NCBI GenBank assembly: GCA_031553885.1
Contig: JAVBKV010000026.1
Span: forward strand, 1-64,000
DNA length: 64,000 nt
Direction: 5' to 3'
Origin: JAVBKV01 sp031553885
GTDB taxonomy: Bacteria > Bacteroidota > Bacteroidia > Bacteroidales > Azobacteroidaceae
Part shown: one piece after another, positions 16,285-24,797 of the stretch
How positions within the stretch are numbered: the stretch's first letter is position 1
Layout: the number at the start of each line of letters is the position of its first letter
The notes under the pieces: generated by a model
The model's input: the letters and a program-made list of their open reading frames with translations, nothing else
Database searches by the model: none
Told to the model about the DNA's origin: nothing
Program-made: the position numbers and the translations under genes

Positions 16285-17787
16285 TTAATGAACATGTCCC
16301 GCGTGCGGATCCAACGCCCCGGACGACTGTGCCAGTTTAACCGATATCGACCCTTTGGTAACTACCCGTTCATTCCGGTTTAATCCTGAAAGAACTTCCG
16401 TACGTAGACCATCCGTCATCCCAATATTCACTTCCCGTTTTTCAAATGATTCGGGTGTGAGTTGAACATATACAAAGAAGACTCCCTGTTCTTCTGTCAG
16501 AGCCGTATTCGGAATGGTCATCACAGCTTGATCCGAACGTGTACGGATAAAAACCTCCACAAATCCACCCGGAATGAATCCGGCTTTATTATCGACCTGA
16601 AAAGTTACAGGAATCAGATAATTGTCATCATTAACCGATTTACCGAACGACAACACCCTGCCGTTCAAATCTTCTAACGACCAGGTTACCTGTTTATCCA
16701 TGCTCCGGATATTGGCCGACGCGATTAATGGCAATAAAGGAGCATATTTTACTTGAACATCGGCTTTCAGAAGCAGTGTTTTGTTTTTGGATACGCTCAC
16801 CAACGGTTGCCCGGCCTCCACATATTGGCCGTTTCCTACAAAAAGCTGCCGGATGTATCCGGCCATCGGGCTGGATACCCGTTGACCATTACCGGAAAAG
16901 TTCTTATACAAATTGTCGTATACTGCTTTAGCAGTTTCGTATTCCCCCTGGATTTGCAGGAAATCTTTATCCGAAACAATCTTTTCCCTGACCAGTTCCT
17001 GGGCACGTTTATAGTCCGCTTCCGCTTTGCGATAAGTACTCTGAGCTTCTGTCAGGCGCACATTGACATTATTTTCCGCCATTCCCGAACCGGAAACGGT
17101 AAACAACTCCTGTCCGGATGTGATGTCTTTACCTTCCACGATGGCATTTCCGGAAAAAAGTACGATGCCCGAAGTCCGGGCAACGATAACTGTTTCATCT
17201 CCCTGGGAAGAAAGCACCTGGGCTGTTGTTTTGATTACCTGTCCGAAAGATTCGACAGCCGGAAGTGCCGTTGCAAAATCAATTTTCCAGGACTGCTCTT
17301 TGGAAAAAGCAATGGCATTGGGATGTACAACGGCCTCATCCTCGGCTGTATGCTCAGCCGTATGCGCATCTGCATAGACTTTTACGACAGGAATAGATAG
17401 TCTCGATTTTCCCTTTTCCATCTGTACATCCACCTGTAAATTACCATCTCCAACCGTTTCCGGTTGTAATTCAAAATGGTAAATTCCCTTTTCAGAAGGA
17501 GCTTCCAGCGTTTGACGGATCCCCTGGGTTCCTACAATCAGGCTCAGGGTTACTGTACCCGACTCCACCGGCTTAAAATCATTCAATCCGGTGAGATGTA
17601 AAAGAACAGCAGATTTTTTTCCGACCGCAAAAGGATCGGCTTCTGCATATACCTCATACAGATCGTTATAACCTGTCAGTTGTAATTTTGTATTGTGCGA
17701 ATGTCCCGCATGTGCATCTTCATGTTGATGGTTATGACATGCAGAAAACATCACGAGCACAAGACCCATGATAATACTTCGTTTCAT
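16285..17787 (-). CDS. RND periplasmic adaptor (CusB/CzcB-like), His-rich
   Basis: A 500-residue membrane-fusion lipoprotein (lipobox MFSAC, Cys17). Directly after the cysteine lies HNHQHEDAHAGHSH and the extreme C-terminus is DPHAGHVH, both likely metal ligands. The core has the barrel-sandwich halves (TTAQVLSSQGDETVIVARTS and SSPMAGYIRQLFVGNGQYVEAGQPL) around a coiled-coil hairpin (RLTEAQSTYRKAEADYKRAQ). It bridges the inner-membrane pump and outer-membrane channel. It is 112 bp upstream of the pump and 16 bp downstream of the His-rich lipoprotein gene. Confidence 0.9.
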   Translation of the reverse strand: MKRSIIMGLVLVMFSACHNHQHEDAHAGHSHNTKLQLTGYNDLYEVYAEADPFAVGKKSAVLLHLTGLNDFKPVESGTVTLSLIVGTQGIRQTLEAPSEKGIYHFELQPETVGDGNLQVDVQMEKGKSRLSIPVVKVYADAHTAEHTAEDEAVVHPNAIAFSKEQSWKIDFATALPAVESFGQVIKTTAQVLSSQGDETVIVARTSGIVLFSGNAIVEGKDITSGQELFTVSGSGMAENNVNVRLTEAQSTYRKAEADYKRAQELVREKIVSDKDFLQIQGEYETAKAVYDNLYKNFSGNGQRVSSPMAGYIRQLFVGNGQYVEAGQPLVSVSKNKTLLLKADVQVKYAPLLPLIASANIRSMDKQVTWSLEDLNGRVLSFGKSVNDDNYLIPVTFQVDNKAGFIPGGFVEVFIRTRSDQAVMTIPNTALTEEQGVFFVYVQLTPESFEKREVNIGMTDGLRTEVLSGLNRNERVVTKGSISVKLAQSSGALDPHAGHVH

Positions 17788-17803
17788 AAAAAATAGTTGA
17801 AAA

Positions 17804-18061
17804 TTAGTTGACGGAATCAGTTTCTACTACGAATGTTTCCTGAGCCGGTTTGTCATGATCGTGATCACAATCAGCATCGTGCTTATGATCCGCCGTATCA
17901 TGGTCGTGGTCGCAATCCTTCCCATGCTGGTGTTCTGTTCCTTCATGTACAGTTCCGTCGGCATGAGTGTGTGTTCCTTCCGGATGATTTTCATTTGTTT
18001 TATTAGTACAGGATGTAAAAATGAGACCGCAAATGGCGAAAATAAAAAATATCTTTTTCAT
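17804..18061 (-). CDS. Small His/Asp-rich metal-binding lipoprotein
   Basis: An 85-residue lipoprotein (lipobox IFTSC, Cys18). The mature part is almost entirely His, Asp, Cys and Glu in repeats such as HQHGKDCDHDHD and DADCDHDHDK. This composition strongly suggests binding of divalent or Cu/Ag ions in the periplasm, either as a buffer or as a donor to the adjacent adaptor. It belongs to no family I can name. Confidence 0.75.
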   Translation of the reverse strand: MKKIFFIFAICGLIFTSCTNKTNENHPEGTHTHADGTVHEGTEHQHGKDCDHDHDTADHKHDADCDHDHDKPAQETFVVETDSVN

Positions 18062-18176
18062 GATGATGTAATTTAATAAGAATAAAAAAATAGTTGTTTT
18101 AAGACATCAAGAAACAATGAAATAATAATTACGAATAATTTCAGTTCCTTTAATGTCTTAATTTTCTGAATTTAAA

Positions 18177-18620
18177 TTACACCATAGGAGGGGCCCGCAA
18201 ACCAAGGCTGTGGCTCGCGAAAACAGAATGATAATTTATTAAGTAAGGTGGTTGCCGGAAACGTATTTCTTTTTCCGGAGAAGATAAATCATAGTAAATA
18301 GTAAACAGAACTGCCTGTAATTGCAGAACTGAATGATCATGAATACAGATCGCTGTACACCCATCTTCTTTTGTATCAGAAGGAGATATTAATACAAACT
18401 GCTCCAGGGGACAAGAGCCTTCATCGCCGGTATGATCCGGAGTGTTTGGATGCGAGCAGCAACAATCATCCGCATCATCATCTGTTACATCGTGATGATG
18501 GGAAGTAAAAACAGTAAAATGAGGAATATTCCCATGATGATGGTGAGGAACAACAGCATGAGCCAACACCATCAGGCTGATGATCGAAATTGTCAGTATG
18601 GAAGTTAACTGTTTAAACAT
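18177..18620 (-). CDS. DUF6769-like membrane-associated His-rich protein
   Basis: Start taken at the ATG at 18620 (MFKQLTSILTISIISLMVLAHAVVPHHHHG), which opens a signal-like helix; the frame extends 12 codons further without support. The mature part has HHHH, HHHD, DDCCCSHPN and a C-terminal VFASHSLGLRAPPMV, the pattern of a Bacteroidota protein family of unknown function found beside metal efflux genes (DUF6769, assigned from memory). Likely a metal-responsive accessory. About 147 residues. Confidence 0.65.
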   Translation of the reverse strand: MFKQLTSILTISIISLMVLAHAVVPHHHHGNIPHFTVFTSHHHDVTDDDADDCCCSHPNTPDHTGDEGSCPLEQFVLISPSDTKEDGCTAICIHDHSVLQLQAVLFTIYYDLSSPEKEIRFRQPPYLINYHSVFASHSLGLRAPPMV

Positions 18621-18665
18621 GCTCTTGCTGGATATATCCCGCAAAAATAGCAACAAATTTCAAAA

Positions 18666-19427
18666 TCACAAAGAATACCTCAACTTTATGGCAAACTCAT
18701 TCTGATATCCCGTATTTTTTATCAACGGTTGAATAAATTCGAAAGCTACCACTATTTTAGGGAAAAGCGTATAGCCGAATTCCACATCCAGGGGTAAATC
18801 AAAAATCCTGCTGTTGAAATCATAAGTCCAGGTAGCATAATAACCGATGTACCAACGGGGGGCCCAATAGTCGATATTCGGAACAATTCCCAGCACGCTG
18901 ATGTGTCTGCGATCGCTCTGTCCGGCATAATCAAACCGATAATCGACTCCAAGAGTCGCAGAACCTTTCACCTCATCCGCTTTTCCAAAAAAATAGACGG
19001 CACCCAATTCGGGTCTGAATTGCCATTTCCCGGCTCCCAGTGCCGGATCTGTAGCGGTAGGGAATGCAAATTCGGCACCATACCCCAGGTAAAGACTCTC
19101 ATACAATTCGGTCGCGTGCAGCAAACGAAGTTTGATATCCGAAAGTCCGAAGACATGTGTTCCCGGAAGGTTAGTTTCTGCCAGGGGAAGCTCCACCCTC
19201 ATGTTAAAATCACCAGGCATACTAATTCCAGTCCGGATTACATAAGCATTGAGATAACCGTCGCCATCATAATTCGTGCGGTCAAAACGCGGCTGGATAT
19301 AAGTAAAATGTCTGTACGGATATGGAAACACTTCTCCGGAACGACCCGTCATCCTGGACTTATCCTGAGCAAAAACAGTCAGAACGAAAAATAAAAAAAC
19401 GGATAAAACAACAACGAAATGTTTCAT
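18666..19427 (-). CDS. Outer-membrane beta-barrel protein of metal cluster
   Basis: A 253-residue protein with a signal peptide (MKHFVVVLSVFLFFVLTVFAQ). The body alternates aromatic and polar residues in barrel strands and ends in a C-terminal aromatic-containing strand (EFAIKLRYSL). Segments FPYPYRHFTYIQPRFDRTNYDGDGY and FAFPTATDPALGAGKWQFRPE resemble MetA-pathway-like or transporter outer-membrane proteins. It is first of the leftward run ending in the RND system and may be a porin-like or copper-binding component. Exact role unknown. Confidence 0.65.
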   Translation of the reverse strand: MKHFVVVLSVFLFFVLTVFAQDKSRMTGRSGEVFPYPYRHFTYIQPRFDRTNYDGDGYLNAYVIRTGISMPGDFNMRVELPLAETNLPGTHVFGLSDIKLRLLHATELYESLYLGYGAEFAFPTATDPALGAGKWQFRPELGAVYFFGKADEVKGSATLGVDYRFDYAGQSDRRHISVLGIVPNIDYWAPRWYIGYYATWTYDFNSRIFDLPLDVEFGYTLFPKIVVAFEFIQPLIKNTGYQNEFAIKLRYSL

Positions 19428-19587
19428 GATACAATGATTTATTTACCGTATAACAGCCGGTTAAAAGCAAATGTTTTTGGAAAATTCGATAATATTCTCG
19501 AACTTTGTGAAATGGACTTCTTACTATTCAACTTTAAATTGAAGCTGAATATCCATAATCTGAAAACTAAATTTTAAAGGCCCTGAT

Positions 19588-20295
19588 ATGAGACTGTTAT
19601 TATTAAGTAATTCAACGAATCCGGGAGAAGGTTATTTAGAGTACCCCAAACAGGAAATCAGGAATTTTCTGGGGGAAAAACCGACCACAGTTCTTTTTAT
19701 TCCTTACGCAGCCGTACGGTTCAGTTACGAAGAGTATGAAACCAGGGTGGAAAACCGGTTTGCAGAATTGGGACACCATGTCCGGAGTATTCATCGTTTC
19801 TCAGATCCGCTGAAAGCGGTCGAAGAAGCGGAAGTGATTGTTGTTGGAGGGGGGAATACCTGGCGTCTGGTACAATTGCTGCACGAAAACGGTCTGATGC
19901 AACCCATCCGGAAAAAGGTAATCTCCGGAACGCCTTACATCGGCTGGAGTGCGGGAAGCAATATAGCCTGTCCCACTTTACGCACGACCAATGACATGCC
20001 GATCATCGATCCCATCAGTTTCGATACATTAAACCTGATTCCTTTTCAGATCAATCCCCATTTTTTAGATGCACACCCGGAAGGTTTCGGAGGAGAAACG
20101 AGGGAAGAACGGATTACAGAGTTCATTGAAATTAACCCGGAAATTTATGTTGTAGGATTAAGAGAATCGACGTTACTCCGAAGGGAAGGCGACCAACTTC
20201 GCCTTGTAGGCCCACGGCCGGCCCGGTTATTCAGAAAAGGAGAAACGACGAGAGAGTTGGAGTCCTCAGACGAACTGTCGTTTTTGTTAAGTTAA
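19588..20295 (+). CDS. pepE: Dipeptidase E (peptidase family S51)
   Basis: A 235-residue cytosolic serine peptidase that hydrolyses N-terminal Asp-Xaa dipeptides. The order of motifs matches PepE: LLLLSNSTNPGEGYL, VVGGGNTWRLV, the nucleophile elbow GWSAGSN (Ser121), then TTNDMPIIDP and INPHFLDAHPEGFGGETREER. Length matches the Escherichia coli enzyme. It is monocistronic and convergent with the XRE regulator, with a long inverted repeat between. Confidence 0.93.
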   Translation: MRLLLLSNSTNPGEGYLEYPKQEIRNFLGEKPTTVLFIPYAAVRFSYEEYETRVENRFAELGHHVRSIHRFSDPLKAVEEAEVIVVGGGNTWRLVQLLHENGLMQPIRKKVISGTPYIGWSAGSNIACPTLRTTNDMPIIDPISFDTLNLIPFQINPHFLDAHPEGFGGETREERITEFIEINPEIYVVGLRESTLLRREGDQLRLVGPRPARLFRKGETTRELESSDELSFLLS

Positions 20296-20393
20296 GAGCT
20301 AAGAATTAAAAGTTAAGAGTTAATACACAACAAGAGATATAATTCCTTAAATTTCAACTCTTAATTTTTAACTTTTAATTCTTAACTCTTCAA
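20288..20393. repeat. Long imperfect inverted repeat between convergent genes
   Basis: Left arm about 20292-20322 and right arm about 20357-20391 are near-complementary, made of GTTAAGAGTTAAGAATTAAAAG-like units; the arms differ by a short indel. It probably acts as a bidirectional terminator. The same units recur in other gaps of the window. Confidence 0.55.
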
Positions 20394-20801
20394 GTCTTCC
20401 GCGTTCATCCCGAACTTACTTTCGAGAATCCGGATCAGATGATCGATCTGTTCGTCTTTCTTCTTCAGTTGGTTTTCCAGTTCTTTCAACCGGCTCTCCA
20501 GGAGACGAATCACGCCATTCTGATCCGATTTATTATATTTAGTCTTCCGCCCCGAAGTTTTTTCTGCAGAAGGATTTCCGTCAGGATCAGACACGGTATC
20601 CAATCTCACCTCTCCGTTTAACAGCCAATAATAATCAACACCTAAATATTCGGCCAGTTGTTTTACAATGGAACGGCTGGGTCTTACTTTCCCATTAAAG
20701 TAATTCGACAACGTTGCCTCTGTAATCTTTGTATCCTTGGCTATTCTGTAGCGTGAAACCCCTTTTCTGTTAATTGCTTCAATTAGTCGTTCCGAAAACA
20801 T
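20382..20801 (-). CDS. XRE-family transcriptional regulator with coiled coil
   Basis: A 139-residue protein. Residues 5-60 form a helix-turn-helix of the Cro/cI type (RKGVSRYRIAKDTKITEATLSNYFNG, then SIVKQLAEYLGVDYYWLLNG). A linker is followed by a leucine-zipper-like coiled coil (LLESRLKELENQLKKKDEQIDHLIRIL, about 100-127), probably for dimerisation. It is divergent from a small gene at 20932 and a palindrome between the two is a likely operator. Confidence 0.85.
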   Translation of the reverse strand: MFSERLIEAINRKGVSRYRIAKDTKITEATLSNYFNGKVRPSRSIVKQLAEYLGVDYYWLLNGEVRLDTVSDPDGNPSAEKTSGRKTKYNKSDQNGVIRLLESRLKELENQLKKKDEQIDHLIRILESKFGMNAEDLKS

Positions 20802-20869
20802 TTTATTTAGAATAATTATAAATTATCTTTCATACTTAATATTTTAACATTTTAAATTCAAAACTTTAA

Positions 20870-20888
20870 AATTTAAGTATTAAATTTG
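20870..20888 (+). promoter_or_regulatory. Palindromic operator over -7 element
   Basis: AATTTAA-GTA-TTAAATT (20870-20886) is a perfect inverted repeat and overlaps TAAATTTG (20881-20888), a -7 element for the rightward small gene. Binding by the divergent XRE regulator would block that promoter. Confidence 0.5.
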
Positions 20889-20931
20889 TAGTCAAATATT
20901 GCATAGGACAAATGTATAAAATTTAATCGAA

Positions 20932-21141
20932 ATGGAACTGAAAAACAAAGGAAAAATTGTCCGCAAAATATGTTGGACGGAAACTCTTCGTAACTTAGAA
21001 GTAAACCAAATCATCGAAGCAGACCTTACAGAAAGGATTAATGTAGTCAGACACATTACCAGAATCAGCAAAGAAGACAACAAAAAATTTTCGACCAGAA
21101 AGATAAGCCAGGTTAAAATGGAAGTAAAACGGGTTCATTAA
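20932..21141 (+). CDS. Small basic protein of unknown function
   Basis: A 69-residue protein, strongly basic (MELKNKGKIVRKICWTETLRNLEVNQIIEADLTERINVVRHITRIS). The promoter-like -7 element and palindrome upstream, and its divergence from the XRE regulator, support expression. It could be a small DNA-binding or antirepressor partner. The context is what supports it; no family is recognised. Confidence 0.5.
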   Translation: MELKNKGKIVRKICWTETLRNLEVNQIIEADLTERINVVRHITRISKEDNKKFSTRKISQVKMEVKRVH

Positions 21142-21211
21142 AATAAATTTTTTGTCAGCCTTTTTAACATAAAACCGTATAATGTCCGTTTATATAAGAA
21201 AACGGTATATT

Positions 21212-21730
21212 ATGCATCCATTAGCTTCGTTTCTGTTCTGCCCCCGTTGTGGCTCCAAGCATTTTTATGAGAATGATTTTAAGTCCAAACGATGTCAGAA
21301 TTGCGGGTTTATTTATTATTTCAACTCAAGCTCTTCTACAGCTGCATTCATTACAGATACGGAAGGACGGTTACTGGTTGCCCGTCGGGCCAAAGATCCG
21401 GCAAAAGGTACACTGGATTTACCCGGGGGATTTGTCGATCTTTATGAAACCGCCGAAGAGGCGATCCGAAGAGAAATTTCAGAAGAAACCAGATTAACTA
21501 TCGATGATCCGGTCTATCTGTTTTCTCTTCCCAATATTTACACCTATTCCGGATTGGATGTTCACACCGTAGATTTGTTCTTCCATTGCGTGGCAAACAA
21601 TCTGGACGGACTTCGTCCTGACGATGATGTTGCAGAACTATTTTTTATATCCCCCAACGAACTGAATCCACAGCTTTTCGGATTGACTTCCATCCGGAAA
21701 GCGGTCGAAATTTGGCTTAAACAATCTTAA
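21212..21730 (+). CDS. NUDIX hydrolase with zinc ribbon
   Basis: About 172 residues from the ATG at 21212 (MHPLASFLFCPRCGS); an ATG 10 codons earlier is less likely. A zinc ribbon (C10, C13, C28, C31) precedes the NUDIX domain. The NUDIX box GFVDLYETAEEAIRREISEE (73-92) matches GX5EX7REUXEE. This layout is that of NADH-pyrophosphatase-like or nucleotide-sugar-type hydrolases. It is cytosolic; the substrate is not determinable from the sequence. Confidence 0.88.
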   Translation: MHPLASFLFCPRCGSKHFYENDFKSKRCQNCGFIYYFNSSSSTAAFITDTEGRLLVARRAKDPAKGTLDLPGGFVDLYETAEEAIRREISEETRLTIDDPVYLFSLPNIYTYSGLDVHTVDLFFHCVANNLDGLRPDDDVAELFFISPNELNPQLFGLTSIRKAVEIWLKQS

Positions 21731-21757
21731 ATTAAGAATTCCTTTGTATAAAAATTG

Positions 21758-21765
21758 TATCTTTG
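21758..21765 (+). promoter_or_regulatory. -7 element for the TPR gene
   Basis: TATCTTTG matches TAnnTTTG. It lies downstream of the first ATG of the extended TPR frame (21744) and 27-30 bp before the ATGs at 21792/21795, which fixes the start downstream. Confidence 0.5.
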
Positions 21766-21794
21766 CACTCATATCTTTTTCAATGCATTTTATG

Positions 21795-24700
21795 ATGAAA
21801 AAAACAATCTTTTTTTTGTGCTTTGTTTTTTGCCTTCAATTAACTACGGCACAACGCTCTGCATTCTTCACTTCCGGCAATCGCCTTTTCCTCGAAGGCA
21901 AGTCCATGTACGACGACCAGAATTATGCCGGATGCATCGACAAACTGAACGCTTTCAAAAAGCAGTCGACAGATGCAGATCTGATACAGGAATCCGATTT
22001 CCTGCTGGCGGCTTCGGCTTTCAACCAGGGACGGAAAGATGCAGGCCTTGAATTGAAAAATTACCTGGACTCCTATCCCGATAGCAGGCATTACGACGAA
22101 GCTTGCTTCATGATCGGATCTACCCATTTCAACGAAAAGGATTACCTGGTAGCCATCTATTGGTTCAACAAAACGAATATCGACAATTTATCGGCTAAAC
22201 AACAGGAAGATTATGCTTACCGTACGGCTCTTTCCTGCCTGCAGACAAACAAAAAAGATGAAGCACGCCGTTTATTCGGTATTCTGAAAGACAACAGCAG
22301 GACTTACAAAGATGCCGCCACCTATTATTCGGCCTACCTGTACTACACCGACGGAGAATACAACCAGGCTTTGCCTTTATTCAACAAAATAAAAGACAAC
22401 GCCCAATTCAAACCCGAAGTCTTGTATTATCTGACTCAGATCAACTTTATTCAGGGACGTTACGCCCAAACAATCCGGGAGGGCTCTTCCTTACTGGAAA
22501 ATTACCCGAATCATGAGCATAACGGCGAGGCTTGCCGCATCGTAGGTGCTTCGGCCTATTATGAAGGAGATTATGCCAAAGCCGTTCAATACCTGGGAGA
22601 ATATGCTGCTTCAAACAGCACCCCGGGACGTAACGATCTGTATTTGCTGGGCGTCTCTTATTTTCATCAGAAAAATTATGCACAAGCTATCAATTATTTA
22701 AGTAAGAGTGCTCCGGCCAATGATGCCCTGGGACAAAATACGTATCTTTATCTGGGACAAGCCTACCTCAAACAAGGTGATTCCAAAAATGCACTGATGG
22801 CGTTTGAATCTGCATCACGGATGAATTTTGATGCACAGGCAAAAGAAGCCTCCATGTACAATTATGCCATGCTGCTGCACAAAAATTCCGTATCCGCATT
22901 CGGAGAATCGGTCACTGTCCTGGAAAATTTCCTGAATACATATCCGAAATCCATTTATGCCGACAAAGTGAATGATTGCCTGGTGGATGTTTACCTGACT
23001 ACTAAAAATTACAATACGGCCCTTGCATCCATTGATAAGATCAAAAATCCGGGAACTAAAATTCTGGAAGCCCGGCAAAAAATTTATTACCACCTGGGAA
23101 CGGTCTATTTCACCAATACTGATTTTGATTCGGCTGTAACGTATTTCACCAAGGCGATTGCGGCCGGTAGTTATGCCCCCGCAGAAAAAAACAATGCGGT
23201 TTACTGGAGAGGTGAATCTCATTATAAAAAAGGAGAATACGAAGCCGCAGCCAAAGACTACAGGGCTTATTTACAATCCGGCAATACTTCCGGCGATCTT
23301 CCTGTGATGGCTTATTACAATTTAGGTTATTGCGCTTTCCAACAGGAGCAATATAGCACCGCAAAATCTTCTTTCAACTCGTATATCCAACAGGAAAGAG
23401 ACAAGTCAAAAGTAAGTCTGGCCGACGCTTATGCCCGTTTGGGAGACTGTTATTTCTATGACCGCCAGTTTACGGATGCAGTGAATGCATACAATCAGGC
23501 GGCTACATTACAACCTTCCATGGGAGATTATGCTGTCTTTCAAAAAGGATTCATCCTGGGATTACAAAAAGATTACAAAGGAAAAATCGCTCAAATGGAT
23601 AACATGATCCAATCGTATCCCGATTCCCGTTACATTACGGATGCCATGTATGAAAAAGGAAGGTCCTATGTAATGTTGGAAAATAACAGCCAGGCGATTC
23701 AAACCTATGAAAACCTCATCGAAAGATTCCCGGAAAGTACCAACGCCCGGAAAGCAGGGATACAAATCGGCTTGTTGTATTTTAACTCCAACCAACCGGA
23801 AAAAGCGGCTGTCGCTTATAAAAAAGTAGTGGAAAAATATCCTGGGAGCGAAGAAGCCAAAGTAGCCGTACAAGACCTGAAATCCGTCTATTTCGACCTG
23901 AATGATGTCAGCGGATATGCCGATTACATCAAGTCCCTGGGTGGCTCTGTTAAATTTGAAGCCAGCGAACAGGATTCACTGACTTACCTGGCTGCTGAGA
24001 AATTTTTCATGAAAGGAGATACCAAGCAAGCGCAGACCGGTATGAAAAAATACCTGCAAAGTTTTCCGGACGGTAATTTCAGCACACATGCACATTACTA
24101 CCTGGCCGCAACTTATTACGACCAGAAAGACTATGCTGCCGCAAAACCGGAATATATGAAGGTACTGGAAGCCGGCAACAATAAATTTACGGAAGAAGCG
24201 GTAGCCCGTGTAGCCGAGTTGCAATATAAAGACCAGGAATACGAAGCTGCATTATTCTCTTACGAACGGTTACAGAATACCGCGGAAAGTAAAATCAACC
24301 AGAACATCGGTTCGTTGGGAATCATGCGATCGGCTTTCCAATTGAAAAAATATGCGGATATAATCAAAGCATCCGACCGGTTATTAAAAGAGCCTTCCCT
24401 TGATCCTGAAATGGCTGTTGAAACCAGGTATTACCGGGTGAAAGCATACTGGGGACTGGGAGAAAAAGGACAAGCACTGAGTACATTGACCGAATTGGCC
24501 AAAGATACCCGGACTGCTTTCGGAGCTGAAGCCAAGTACATGCTGGCACAGTATTATTACGACAATAAAGACTGGAACAAAGCGGAAGCGGAAGTCCTGG
24601 ATTATATTCAGAAAGGAACTCCGCATGCTTACTGGCTGGCTCGCAGCTTTGTCCTGTTATCGGATGTTTATGTAGCCAAGAAAGACATGTTACAGGCACG

Positions 24701-24797
24701 CCAATACCTGGAAAGCCTGCAACACAACTATAAAAACACCAACGATGATATTCATTCCCTGATTAACGAACGTATGGCTAAACTCAATCAACAATGA
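21795..24797 (+). CDS. Periplasmic tetratricopeptide-repeat protein
   Basis: About 1000 residues; start at 21795 (or 21792), just before the signal peptide MKKTIFFLCFVFCLQLTTAQ. The whole mature protein is TPR-like repeats, for example YDEACFMIGSTHFNEKDYLVAIYWFNKT and LGQAYLKQGDSKNALMAFESA, with YPxS spacer motifs (SYPDSR, TYPKSIYAD, RFPESTNA) typical of envelope TPR proteins related to BamD/YbgF. Its stop overlaps the start of the next gene by ATGA, so the two probably act together at the outer membrane. Confidence 0.85.
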   Translation: MKKTIFFLCFVFCLQLTTAQRSAFFTSGNRLFLEGKSMYDDQNYAGCIDKLNAFKKQSTDADLIQESDFLLAASAFNQGRKDAGLELKNYLDSYPDSRHYDEACFMIGSTHFNEKDYLVAIYWFNKTNIDNLSAKQQEDYAYRTALSCLQTNKKDEARRLFGILKDNSRTYKDAATYYSAYLYYTDGEYNQALPLFNKIKDNAQFKPEVLYYLTQINFIQGRYAQTIREGSSLLENYPNHEHNGEACRIVGASAYYEGDYAKAVQYLGEYAASNSTPGRNDLYLLGVSYFHQKNYAQAINYLSKSAPANDALGQNTYLYLGQAYLKQGDSKNALMAFESASRMNFDAQAKEASMYNYAMLLHKNSVSAFGESVTVLENFLNTYPKSIYADKVNDCLVDVYLTTKNYNTALASIDKIKNPGTKILEARQKIYYHLGTVYFTNTDFDSAVTYFTKAIAAGSYAPAEKNNAVYWRGESHYKKGEYEAAAKDYRAYLQSGNTSGDLPVMAYYNLGYCAFQQEQYSTAKSSFNSYIQQERDKSKVSLADAYARLGDCYFYDRQFTDAVNAYNQAATLQPSMGDYAVFQKGFILGLQKDYKGKIAQMDNMIQSYPDSRYITDAMYEKGRSYVMLENNSQAIQTYENLIERFPESTNARKAGIQIGLLYFNSNQPEKAAVAYKKVVEKYPGSEEAKVAVQDLKSVYFDLNDVSGYADYIKSLGGSVKFEASEQDSLTYLAAEKFFMKGDTKQAQTGMKKYLQSFPDGNFSTHAHYYLAATYYDQKDYAAAKPEYMKVLEAGNNKFTEEAVARVAELQYKDQEYEAALFSYERLQNTAESKINQNIGSLGIMRSAFQLKKYADIIKASDRLLKEPSLDPEMAVETRYYRVKAYWGLGEKGQALSTLTELAKDTRTAFGAEAKYMLAQYYYDNKDWNKAEAEVLDYIQKGTPHAYWLARSFVLLSDVYVAKKDMLQARQYLESLQHNYKNTNDDIHSLINERMAKLNQQ

